Shown: piece by piece, positions 15,847 to 23,319 of the stretch
How positions within the stretch are numbered: the stretch's first letter is position 1
Layout: the number at the start of each line of letters is the position of its first letter
DNA from: Leadbetterella lacustris
GTDB taxonomy: Bacteria > Bacteroidota > Bacteroidia > Cytophagales > Spirosomataceae
DNA: 64,000 nt
Assembly: GCA_965234335.1 (NCBI GenBank)
Contig: OZ248435.1
Span: forward strand, 62,001 to 126,000
Direction of reading: 5' to 3'
The notes under the pieces: model-generated
The model's input: the letters and a program-made list of their open reading frames with translations, nothing else
Told to the model about the DNA's origin: nothing
The model's database searches: none
Made by a program: the position numbers and the translations under genes

Positions 15847-16077
15847 AAATCCTACACAAAATCGTCTAAATCAAATATAAATTCGTTGTAATTGTACATG
15901 AATTCATGAAAATCGAACAGGAATTCGTCGAAATTGAATATAAGTTTGTCAAAATTGAACAGAAACTCTACGAAATTGAAATCGAAATAGTCAATCTTAA
16001 ACTCGAATTAGTGAAAATTGAAGACGATTTCGTCTAATTTAACTTCTGTTTCTATAAAATTGAATACGAAAACGTCT
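15847..16077. repeat. degenerate tandem array, 21-nt period, 11 units
   Basis: Eleven consecutive units of exactly 21 nt can be laid out without indels. The approximate consensus starts AAATTGAA, continues with a variable AC/TA-rich middle and ends TTCGTCx. Individual units differ at many positions, so the array is old or under weak constraint. It precedes the highly regular 21-nt array at 16125, separated by about two further irregular units. Confidence 0.85.
15906..16037 (+). CDS. possible short heptad-repeat peptide inside the degenerate array
   Basis: ATG 15906 to TAA 16035-16037, 43 residues. Because the repeat is 21 nt, the peptide is six heptads of the type I-E-x-x-[FL]-V-[EK] (IEQEFVE, IEYKFVK, IEQKLYE and so on). 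Hydrophobic a/d positions and charged e/g positions suggest a coiled coil. Two further heptads follow the stop. Whether it is translated is unknown; it may be a fragment of a longer coiled-coil gene. Confidence 0.3.
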   Translation: MKIEQEFVEIEYKFVKIEQKLYEIEIEIVNLKLELVKIEDDFV

Positions 16078-16124
16078 GAAAATTGCTGAATTTGTATAAT
16101 ACGTTTTGAAGTAAATCGAACAGA

Positions 16125-16544
16125 ACATCGCCAATGACCACCTTGACATCGCCAATGACCACCTTGACAGAGGCAATGACCACCTCGACGGAGGCAATGT
16201 CAAGCTAGACGGAGGCAATGTCATGGTTAACGGAGGCAATGTCAACCTTGACGGAGGCAATGACCACCTTGACGGAGGCAATGTCATGGTTGACGGAGGC
16301 AATGTCAAGGTTGACGGAGGCAATGTCATGGTTAACGGAGGCAATGTCATGGTTAACGGAGGCAATGTCAAGGTTGACGGAGGCAATGTCAAGGTTGACG
16401 GAGGCAATGTCATGGTTAACGGAGGCAATGTCAAGGTTGACGGAGGCAATGTCAAGGTTGACGGAGGCAATGTCAAGGTTGACGGAGGCAATGTCATGGT
16501 TAACGGAGGCAATGTCAACGTTGACATCGCCAATGTTGAATTTC
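16125..16544. repeat. minisatellite, 20 units of 21 nt
   Basis: Twenty contiguous 21-nt units, the central ones almost invariant: ACGGAGGCAATGTCAAGGTT plus G. Variation is confined to a few positions (CAAGGTTG, CATGGTTA, CAACCTTG or GACCACCTTG endings). The two first units and the last carry ACATCGCC in place of ACGGAGGC, so the edges are symmetrical. At least four frames are open throughout and would encode heptads such as LTEAMSR, DGGNVKV, IASVNLD or LPPSTLT. G+C is clearly higher than around it. No typical gene start is attached, so I list it as a repeat and not as a CDS. Confidence 0.97.
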
Positions 16545-16656
16545 AAATTTCTAGCCGAACGCTGCCCAAATGTTCAGACAATAGTAAAGTTTGGGTAGGT
16601 AATTTTGAATATTGCGTATGTTTAACGCTCAGTGTTGTAAGAGATTTCTGCTCTCA

Positions 16657-16884
16657 GCCAAGTTACGCAGGGCATATCGAAGCTAGATAAATTAGAATTT
16701 CCAATCCCAAAGATTTTTATTTGAGTATACCTGCCCAGCAATGCCAAGATTTTTTCCTTTATACTTCTGAAAAACGTCCCGATAGCCATCAGGGTTAGTC
16801 GCCGATAGAGTGGTTTGTTTTAAAAAGCAAAAGATGTTTATTTGGTAAAAGGCATTTTGTTTTACTTCTGTCAAAGACCAAAAT
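16657..16884. repeat. dispersed repeat, copy B (~228 bp)
   Basis: The counterpart of 1988-2215, same orientation. Its minus strand is open for 60 residues here (QTTLSATNPDGYRDVFQKYK), whereas copy A has stops in the same frame. Short, unrelated ORF remnants follow both copies on the plus strand. Confidence 0.75.
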
Positions 16885-16892
16885 GGATACTT

Positions 16893-17101
16893 ATGAAGGT
16901 CGGAGAGTTCGCAGAGCTGGTGGAATTGGGTAAGGGTTTTTTTGACCTTTTTTTAAGCCTAAAAACGACTTTTTAGTAGAAATACAAAAACGGAAGCATA
17001 AAACCACCTACTTATACACCTACAGAAAATGCCACCGAAATCACCTGAGTGGCTACTTTGCGGACTTTGATGCCGCATTAGTTTCGCCGAAGAAGCGTTG
17101 A
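16893..17101 (+). pseudogene. frameshifted small gene of unknown family
   Basis: ATG 16893 opens MKVGEFAELVELGKGFFDLF. At a T7 run near 16950 the frame would have to shift by one base to continue KPKNDFLVEIQKRKHKTTYL and reach a natural stop at 17099-17101 after FDAALVSPKKR. Both halves look like real protein, giving about 69 residues. I do not recognise it. It lies between repeat copy B and a strong hairpin, upstream of the recombinase gene. Confidence 0.5.
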
Positions 17102-17107
17102 AGCTTC

Positions 17108-17166
17108 CAGAATAGCAAAAAGACCCCAAGTAGAGGGGTCTTTAGTGGGGTCTTTCTTCTATTCTG
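17108..17166 (+). terminator. nested inverted repeats, terminator-like
   Basis: An outer pair CAGAATAG (17108) / CTATTCTG (17159) encloses AAAAGACCCC (about 17117) with two alternative partner arms, AGGGGTCTTT (17134) and GGGGTCTTT (17147). Either a long two-tier hairpin or two competing hairpins can form. It follows the small frameshifted gene and may insulate the recombinase-transposase element. Confidence 0.6.
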
Positions 17167-17427
17167 CTAAATGTTGAACTAAACCTTCGGTAGTTTTTGG
17201 CATGATATTTAAATAGCAAATGTTTATACCAAATTATTTATTTATCATGACGCCAAAAAAAAGACTGGGGGACGCCTAGTCAAGATTTAGGACAACACAC
17301 TCTGATTTCTCAAGCTGAGAAGCAAATAAATGGTTTTTTTGAACTTTCCCAAAACTTTCGCAAACAACTTTCCATTTTAGGTCGGTCTGAATCTACTTTC
17401 AAAAACTATATTCGCCACCTCGCCCAA

Positions 17428-18228
17428 ATGGCTCTACATTTTAAGTGTCTACCTACCGAACTCGACGAAGACCAAATCAACGATTATCTGTATTTTCTTC
17501 AGCAAGAGCATAAAACGCCGTTTGAATCATATTTTAAACACACGGTTTATGGTCTACGTTGTTTGTTTAAGTTTGAAGGAATTGACCCCGACCACATCCA
17601 GTTGCCATCCATTAAACACGACAGAAAGCTGCCTGTGGTGTTGAGTAAAGCTGAAATGTGGCGTTTGCTAAATGCTCCTACTTTGCTCAAACACAAGATT
17701 TTAATCGGATTGCTTTATGGCTGCGGACTTCGTTGTTTTGAGGCTCGGGGCGTACGGCTAAAAGACCTTGATTTTGACCGAAGAATGCTGCATGTGTACC
17801 AAGGAAAAGGCAAGAAAGACCGATATGTGCCGCTTAGCGAGCACCTTATCAGAGGCCTTAAACTCTATATTTCAGCCGAAAAACCTAAAGAATGGCTCTT
17901 TAATGGGCAACCGCTTGAGAATGGAAAAGGCGGTGGCGACTTCGACAGCCGCTACTCACAAAAAGGCGTGCAATGGGCAGTAAAAGAAGCGGCAAAAAAG
18001 GCCGAAATTTTAAAAGATGTGAGTGTGCACACCCTCAGGCATACCTACGCAACGCATTTACTTGAAGACGGCATGGACATCATGACTTTGAAAGATATGC
18101 TGGGGCATAGCTGTATCGAAACTACGATGGTGTACTTGCACGTGGCACAAAGTGGTCACCGCAAGCCATTTAGCCCTTTGGATACGCTGTTTTCAGAATG
18201 CCGGAATTCTAAGACCGATGCAAGCTAA
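17428..18228 (+). CDS. tyrosine recombinase/integrase of the IS91-like element
   Basis: 266 residues from ATG 17428. Catalytic residues of the phage-integrase family are present: Arg in LYGCGLRCFEA, His/Arg in HTLRHTYATHL, His in LGHSCIETT, and Tyr in MVYLHV. The conserved N-terminal SAM-like DNA-binding domain begins earlier: the same frame runs open from 17251 and reads as protein (LGRSESTFKNYIRHLAQ just before the ATG) but offers no good start codon. An ATG at 17247 in another frame precedes an A8 run (17255-17262) where a one-base slip would join it to this frame. So the real start is probably about 60 codons upstream. The stop overlaps the transposase start by 11 nt. Confidence 0.88.
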   Translation: MALHFKCLPTELDEDQINDYLYFLQQEHKTPFESYFKHTVYGLRCLFKFEGIDPDHIQLPSIKHDRKLPVVLSKAEMWRLLNAPTLLKHKILIGLLYGCGLRCFEARGVRLKDLDFDRRMLHVYQGKGKKDRYVPLSEHLIRGLKLYISAEKPKEWLFNGQPLENGKGGGDFDSRYSQKGVQWAVKEAAKKAEILKDVSVHTLRHTYATHLLEDGMDIMTLKDMLGHSCIETTMVYLHVAQSGHRKPFSPLDTLFSECRNSKTDAS

Positions 18229-19363
18229 ATTCGAAGTTGCAGATGTTTTGACTCGCTTTTGGGACAAAAAACAAGCATTAAATTTAAACGGTTGGCAAAT
18301 AAGGACGCTTGATGCCATTCGCCGATGCCGAACAGCCGCCTTGGGTGGTCATGTGGACGCTTGCGATGGCTGTGGCAATATTAGTATTAGTTATAATTCA
18401 TGTCGAAACCGCCATTGCCGAGTCGTCGGACCGCCAAAGTGTCAAGGAGAAAAGAAGGAAGAATGGATAGCAAAACGAGAATCCGAACTGCTTCCAGTGC
18501 CGTATTTTCACGTGGTTTTTACCCTACCCAGTGAGCTAAATCCACTGGCTTTGCAACATCCTAAGGTTGTGTATGATACGCTTTTTTCGGCGGCATGGCA
18601 AACGATAAAGATATTTTCAAAAGACCCAAAACACTTGGGTGCAGAGGCGGGTATGGTGGCGGTATTGCACACGTTGGGGCAGCAGTTGAGCCTTCATCCG
18701 CACTTGCATTGCATAGTGCCAGGTGGCGGTGTAGATAAAGTGGGCAACTGGAAAAAAGCCAAAACCGAAGGTAAATTTTTGTTTCCTGTAAAGGCAATGA
18801 GCATAGTTTTTCGGGCAAAATATTTGGTAGAATTAAAATCAAAACTAAAAGATGAATTGTCTCAAACGATTATAAATGAGCTTTATAAAAAAGCTTGGGT
18901 AGTGTTTGCGAAAAAGCCATTTGAAAGCCCAAAATCTGTGGTGGAGTATCTAGGTAGATACACACACAAAGTGGCAATCAGTAATCATCGTATAAGAAAC
19001 ATCGATGAAAATACGGTGACTTTTAGCTACAAAGACTATAAAACGGGAGCTCAAATAAAAGAAATGACACTAAGCCATGGCGAGTTTATTCGTAGGTATA
19101 GCCAGCATATTTTGCCAAAAGGCTTGATGAGAATACGTCACTACGGAATGCTGAGTAGCACTTGGAAGCGTCAAAAATTGCCAGAATTGCAGGCCATGCT
19201 TTGGAAAAAACCACCCGAAACTAAAGCCGAAAAAGGCCGCAAAGCGAGGACTTGCCCGTGCTGCAAGGAAGGTACTTTACGCACCTTGTTAAGTTTTGAT
19301 CACCGCGGTCCACCCGAGAGTTATAGTCACTTATTGAAAAAGCAACAACCGACCAAAAACTGA
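18218..19363 (+). CDS. IS91-family transposase
   Basis: 382 residues from ATG 18218, which overlaps the recombinase stop (translational coupling). Features: N-terminal zinc-finger domain (CDGCGNISISYNSCRNRHC), the HUH metal motif (HPHLHCIVPGGG), the catalytic-Tyr region (YLGRYTHKVAISNHRI) and a C-terminal Zn ribbon (TCPCCKEGTL). By family it carries out rolling-circle-type transposition. Odd point: family members read NRHCPKCQ, but here five extra residues (RVVGP, 18419-18433) split the last two metal-binding cysteines apart, so metal binding and activity are doubtful. Confidence 0.93.
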   Translation: MQAKFEVADVLTRFWDKKQALNLNGWQIRTLDAIRRCRTAALGGHVDACDGCGNISISYNSCRNRHCRVVGPPKCQGEKKEEWIAKRESELLPVPYFHVVFTLPSELNPLALQHPKVVYDTLFSAAWQTIKIFSKDPKHLGAEAGMVAVLHTLGQQLSLHPHLHCIVPGGGVDKVGNWKKAKTEGKFLFPVKAMSIVFRAKYLVELKSKLKDELSQTIINELYKKAWVVFAKKPFESPKSVVEYLGRYTHKVAISNHRIRNIDENTVTFSYKDYKTGAQIKEMTLSHGEFIRRYSQHILPKGLMRIRHYGMLSSTWKRQKLPELQAMLWKKPPETKAEKGRKARTCPCCKEGTLRTLLSFDHRGPPESYSHLLKKQQPTKN

Positions 19364-19552
19364 AAGGTGGGTAGGGGGAGGTGTGTGGCATTGCCACCAA
19401 AAACGCCATAAATACCAATGAGAAACCACACTAACTGATAAACCAAAGGCTGCAAAGCGTCTTGAAATCTTCAAAACCCAAAAATCACTTGTCGAAAAAC
19501 CCATAGCGAGGTATGAAACGGACAAAAACTACCGAAGGTCCAGTTCAACATC

Positions 19553-19587
19553 GGTTTCATCGCTTGGCCTGCGGCCACGACGAAACC
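19553..19587. other. strong hairpin near the right end of the IS91-like element
   Basis: GGTTTCATCG pairs with CGACGAAACC (one mismatch), with GGCC/GGCC as an inner stem. IS91-type elements end in such subterminal hairpins; I infer that this marks the replication-origin or terminus side. The rest of 19364-19552 is non-coding. Confidence 0.5.
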
Positions 19588-19594
19588 TTAGTTA

Positions 19595-19608
19595 TTGGCA
19601 GAAGGCTT
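19595..19608 (+). repeat. inverted repeat, left arm, beside NERD gene
   Basis: TTGGCAGAAGGCTT matches, as a reverse complement with one mismatch, AAGCTTTCTGCCAA at 20358-20371. The two arms bracket the single NERD-domain gene. Confidence 0.55.
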
Positions 19609-19615
19609 TCTTTTT

Positions 19616-20320
19616 CTAATTATTGGAATTTTTTCTTCTAATCATTTCGTCAATATTCTTGATGTGCTGAAATCTTATTTCTTCGCTGTCTCCATTATTA
19701 ACTGACTCAATTAATTTCTCTGTCATTTGACTTTCATAGTCATAGAAATCGAGTAGATTATTTTCTTTAAAATTCTTCAATACTTTTAAAATGTCTTTAG
19801 ACTTTATAAGGTGTGTGTCGTTTGGAATAGCATTGATATTTTTAAATTCGCAATTACCATAGAAAACTATAATGGAATAAAATGGTAAGTCTTGATACAG
19901 ATTTAAATTGTTTCTTAAATCTAAAACGTGTCTATTATTTTGTTTTATTGGATTGTAAAATGAAAATTTTTGATTTCCATAAGCTAATACTTGAGTCCAA
20001 TTTGAATTGTGAACTGAACCAAAAATCCAACCACTATATGACTTTACTTCAAAAACAAGAATACATAATTTACTTACAACAACTAAGTCGACTTGACTAA
20101 AATTTCCATTATTTTTTCTGATATATAAGTCGTGGAAAATAGCATTTGAAGGAATTCCAAATTTTAAAAGCTTTAAAACCAAATCTCTTTCTGTTTTTGT
20201 CCCCCTATGTGTTTTTGTAACAGACTTTAATAATTTTTTATTCTTTACTTCATCATTTATGATTAAACATAAAATGACAAAAAATGACAAAGTCAAAACC
20301 CATATTATTAAACTAATCAC
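19616..20320 (-). CDS. membrane-anchored NERD-domain protein (nuclease-related)
   Basis: 234 residues. An N-terminal transmembrane segment (about residues 2-22) is followed by a NERD domain (about 38-150). The family residues are visible: G40-T-K-T-E-R-D, the Asp in QVDLVVV, the Glu/Lys in LVFEVKSYSGWIFG and a following Trp. NERD domains resemble PD-(D/E)xK nucleases, but their activity is not generally established. A helical C-terminal tail follows. Lower G+C than the adjoining transposon. An IR pair flanks it, so it may have arrived as a one-gene unit. Confidence 0.85.
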   Translation of the reverse strand: MISLIIWVLTLSFFVILCLIINDEVKNKKLLKSVTKTHRGTKTERDLVLKLLKFGIPSNAIFHDLYIRKNNGNFSQVDLVVVSKLCILVFEVKSYSGWIFGSVHNSNWTQVLAYGNQKFSFYNPIKQNNRHVLDLRNNLNLYQDLPFYSIIVFYGNCEFKNINAIPNDTHLIKSKDILKVLKNFKENNLLDFYDYESQMTEKLIESVNNGDSEEIRFQHIKNIDEMIRRKNSNN

Positions 20321-20357
20321 GAACCATTATTTTTAAAGACGTCTAAATTGTCACACT

Positions 20358-20371
20358 AAGCTTTCTGCCAA
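20358..20371 (-). repeat. inverted repeat, right arm, beside NERD gene
   Basis: The reverse-complement partner of 19595-19608, 13 of 14 positions matching, 37 bp upstream of the NERD start. Just to the right the motif AATTGCGTA recurs (about 20400 and 20480) without forming an array. Confidence 0.55.
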
Positions 20372-20750
20372 CGAGTATGTTTACGCGATACATTTTGGTA
20401 ATTGCGTAGATATCTCAATTGTATTTTGATGATTTTCTAGCGTAATTGATTGATTATGAATACTAAAGAAATGAAATGACAATTGCGTAAATATTTTTTT
20501 CATGATTGAATTGTTTTTGTCTTTTTAGTTTTCAAAGATAAATCTTTTTTTTTGAATAATTCAAAATCTTTTTCAAATATCAAAATCTTCAACCGGGCTT
20601 CTGATTTGGTCAAATCCTTTGGTGGTGATATAGGTATAGATTTCGGTAGTTTTGGAGCTTCACCCAATTTGACTTGCCGTTTTGTTGGTATTTTCTTCTA
20701 CTCTGCTAATGTTGGTGACTGCCGCTTTTTTGTTCGCACGTTTAATTTAC

Positions 20751-21154
20751 TTACCATTTGACTGTCCAGTCCTCTAAATTGATGCCTTTAATTCTCTCAA
20801 AATGTCCTGTGTTGTTTGTAACCATAACCAAGTTATTGATAATGGAAGTTACGCCTATCAAAAGGTCGAAGTCGTCAATGCGTGTTCCTGCCTTGCGAAG
20901 TCTTGCTTTTTCTTGGGCATAAAGGTCTAATGCTCCGAAAATGGGTAAAATCTGTACGCCTGTCAGAAAATTGTCTAATGCCTTTCTGTTTTTGTCTGGG
21001 TGTTCGCTATTTTCTACACCAAATTTTAGTTCGGCTAAGGTTATTTCTGAAATAAAACAGTCATCTGCTGATAAGCCCTCAAACTTGTTTTAAGGTCAAA
21101 CTTGCCTTTCATGTAGAAAATGGTAATATTGGTATCTATCAAATATTTTTTCAA
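20751..21154 (-). pseudogene. VapC-like PIN-domain toxin, frameshifted
   Basis: TTG 21154 opens KKYLIDTNITIFYMKGKFDL, with the first PIN aspartate in LIDTN. A one-base loss in an A-rich stretch near 21090 throws the frame out. The correct frame resumes as GLSADDCFISEITLAELKFG and runs through the acidic motifs (DDFDLLIGVTS, VTNNTGHFERI) to TAA 20751-20753. The span equals 134 residues minus one nucleotide. An intact PIN toxin would be an Mg-dependent RNase. The start overlaps the antitoxin stop. Confidence 0.82.
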
Positions 21155-21384
21155 AACGGTTCTATTTGACGGTTTAAAACCCTACTTTCTCGAATTTCTT
21201 CAGCTGATTTTGAGGATTCAAATGCCCCGAAAGCCTTTTTAAAAGACGGTTTTTTAGGTTTTAAATCCGATTTTACTGATGCCGTAAGTTTGGCTATCAA
21301 ATCTAATTTATTGGTAGGGCTTAGGTTGTCTAACATACCAAAATATCCCTCTACTATTTTAGAATTAAACGCTGTTGTATTCAT
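21151..21384 (-). CDS. antitoxin of a VapBC-like module
   Basis: 77 residues. The tail AFESSKSAEEIRESRVLNRQ plus IEPF is typical of the short antitoxins that precede PIN toxins in Bacteroidota; the N-terminal part would be the dimerising/DNA-binding portion. The TGA overlaps the toxin's TTG start. The gene looks intact although its toxin is frameshifted, so the antitoxin may persist alone. Such antitoxins usually autorepress their promoter. Confidence 0.75.
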   Translation of the reverse strand: MNTTAFNSKIVEGYFGMLDNLSPTNKLDLIAKLTASVKSDLKPKKPSFKKAFGAFESSKSAEEIRESRVLNRQIEPF

Positions 21385-22029
21385 ATCTTTATCTTTTATT
21401 TGCCTTGAAATACGTTATTGCTAAGTTTTCCTTCTTTCCAAATTTTATTGAGATAATCAAATCTTCTGCCACACCCATGTAGATTACTATTATCTCCTTC
21501 ACTAAGCAAACCGTCATCAAATATATATGTTCCAATGTCGTTAACTCAAGCAAAAATAGGGTAAAAATTGCACAAAAAAACGTTTGATAATCTAAAGAAT
21601 ATTTTGGAAAATACAAGATTAAATTGGGGGTAGCCCTATTAAAGACCTAATAGGGAAATATTGAGAAAAATTAACTAAACATATTGACTATGCGATTAAT
21701 AATCAAGAGTATAGGGGTCGCTGAAGAAAAAGCGGCCTTTACTGAGTATCTCGAAATAGAAAATATTTTTTAAGGGATATTGTTTTTATTATCATGGGCT
21801 TTAAAACTGCAATTCAGTGAGAGCTTGATAAGTTCCGCCAACCCGCTATTCGGCGTTTTCTATCACACCAAGGCCCAATCCCAAAGGAGTAAGTTTTGGT
21901 TTTTTGTCTAGATTTACCTTGAATCATAGATTTTTGAATTGGGGATGATGAACTTTCTTTTCTTTAGATATCAAAAAAAGCCACTGAGTCTTATTTCAGT
22001 GGCTTCTATATTGTCTTAGCGTGCTGCTT
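21385..22029. other. intergenic region with remnant and hairpins
   Basis: No intact gene is convincing. On the minus strand a 50-codon stretch without start (GTYIFDDGLLSEGDNSNLHG, about 21400-21550) reads like protein and may be a remnant. A hairpin (CCCTATTA, 6-nt loop, TAATAGGG) lies at 21634-21655. Confidence 0.35.
21973..22005 (-). terminator. rho-independent terminator of the sugar dehydrogenase gene
   Basis: On the minus strand: AGCCACTGA, 8-nt loop, TCAGTGGCT, then a run of T (the A7 at 21973). It lies 25 bp past the stop of the gene at 22030. Confidence 0.8.
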
Positions 22030-23265
22030 TTACTTCCCGATTCTATACAACCGCCCTTGGTCAGTCACTGCATACAAGGCACCGTCTTTGCCTTGGTGCA
22101 CATCTCTAAAACGTTGATATTCTTCTGTTAAAAGTCTTTCCTCACCTACAACTTTGTTGTTTTTGATAACCAATCTGTTGATATGCATTCCACTTAAACA
22201 ACCCACAAAAAGGTTATTCTGCCATTCGGGGATTTGGTTTCCAGCATAAAAAGTCATCCCTGAAGGTGAAACAGAAGGATCCCAATAATAAACTGTCTGT
22301 TCCAAACCATCTTTTTGTTGAATTCCTTCGCCTATTTTGCCACCCGCATATTCTATTCCGTAAGTGATGGTGGGCCATCCGTAATTTTTGCCGGCTACCA
22401 CGTGGTTTATTTCATCGCCGCCCCTTGGACCAAACTCGTTTGACCAAAGTTCTCCGTCAACAGGGTTGATGGTTAAGCCTTGAACATTCCTGTGCCCGTA
22501 GGAGAATAATTCAGGTCTAGCACCTGCCACGCCCGCCAGTGCATTTCCGGGTGCAGGTTTTCCATCTGTCGTAATTTTAATAATTTTACCCAAACTAGAG
22601 TTCAATTGTTGTGCTTGAGGACGAGTGCTGCGGTCAGAACGCTCACCTGTACTAACAAAAAGATATCCATTTTTGTCAAATAATATTCTGCCGCCGTAGT
22701 GTAGGTTTCCTTTGTGGGCAGGGGTGGCTCTGTAGATTACCGTGGCATTTTCTATTTTCTTTTCGTCATTGCTTAGTTTGCCTTTTGCCACTGAGGTGTG
22801 ATTTCCGCCACTCACTGCCTCTGAGAATACCCAATAAACCATCCTGTTTTTCTCGAAATCTGGGTCAAGTGTTATTCCAAGCAAACCTCCTTGTCCATCG
22901 CTGTCAACGGCTGGCAGACCAGTAATTTTATCACTCATTTCGCCTGTAGCTTTTACAATCCGAAGATTACCAGATTTTTCAGTAATCAAAAGTCTGCCAT
23001 CTGTGAAGGAGGTAATGCCCCAAGGCGAGCTAAGTTTTTCGGTTAAAACTTTAAAATTATACTTCGAAGCAGTTTTTACGCCGTTTACACGTGTTTGACC
23101 GACAAACGCAGGCTTGTTTTTAGGCGAATTTGCATCTCTAGTTTCTACTGGAGCTATGGTACTATCGGTTGCCAAAGCCAAATCTGGCTCGTTTTTAGGC
23201 ATTCCAGTACAGTTCAATGAAAATAATCCGATTCCGATTATTGGGATAAAAAAATTACGACTCAT
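22030..23265 (-). CDS. PQQ-dependent sugar dehydrogenase, lipoprotein
   Basis: 411 residues. A lipobox-type signal (GLFSLNC at about 13-19) predicts a lipid-anchored periplasmic or surface protein. Residues from about 70 on form the six-bladed GSDH propeller of soluble aldose dehydrogenases (SPWGITSFTDGRLLITEK, GLLGITLDPDFEKN, HYGGRILFDKNGYLFVSTGE, YGHRNVQGLTINP, NEFGPRGGDEIN). Family role: PQQ- and Ca-dependent oxidation of aldoses; the sugar is unknown. Divergent from nothing; it follows the FAD oxidoreductase gene in the same orientation 54 bp downstream, so the two are probably co-transcribed. Confidence 0.92.
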   Translation of the reverse strand: MSRNFFIPIIGIGLFSLNCTGMPKNEPDLALATDSTIAPVETRDANSPKNKPAFVGQTRVNGVKTASKYNFKVLTEKLSSPWGITSFTDGRLLITEKSGNLRIVKATGEMSDKITGLPAVDSDGQGGLLGITLDPDFEKNRMVYWVFSEAVSGGNHTSVAKGKLSNDEKKIENATVIYRATPAHKGNLHYGGRILFDKNGYLFVSTGERSDRSTRPQAQQLNSSLGKIIKITTDGKPAPGNALAGVAGARPELFSYGHRNVQGLTINPVDGELWSNEFGPRGGDEINHVVAGKNYGWPTITYGIEYAGGKIGEGIQQKDGLEQTVYYWDPSVSPSGMTFYAGNQIPEWQNNLFVGCLSGMHINRLVIKNNKVVGEERLLTEEYQRFRDVHQGKDGALYAVTDQGRLYRIGK

Positions 23266-23319
23266 GGTTGATTGTTTTGGTTATAGTGAAAACGCAAGAA
23301 TCTTTTTAATAGTTTAAAT

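Larger units (their letters stand above)
17247..19587 (+). mobile_element. IS91-family-like element with tyrosine recombinase and Y-transposase
   Basis: Two coupled genes, a tyrosine recombinase and an IS91-type HUH transposase, with visibly higher G+C than the flanks. They are followed by a strong hairpin at 19553-19587, as expected near a rolling-circle terminus. The outer limits are approximate: I cannot define the left end, and IS91-type elements have no terminal inverted repeats or target duplication to find it by. Confidence 0.7.

Noticed and set aside
15847..16544. CRISPR array
   Set aside because: Repeats are contiguous 21-mers without unique spacers, and no cas gene is in the window.
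16039..16690. Four overlapping ORFs of 113-164 residues over the minisatellite
   Set aside because: All are open merely because the 21-nt unit lacks stops in those frames; none has a credible non-repeat domain or start region.
20552..20761. Plus-strand 69-residue ORF beside the VapC pseudogene
   Set aside because: It lies in the spacer downstream of the toxin with no start signal or domain, and its frame ends at the toxin's stop region.
21389..21616. Minus-strand 75-residue ORF upstream of the VapBC-like module
   Set aside because: It reads as noise at its start, and another frame in the same stretch looks more protein-like; the region is more likely the module's promoter area plus a remnant.
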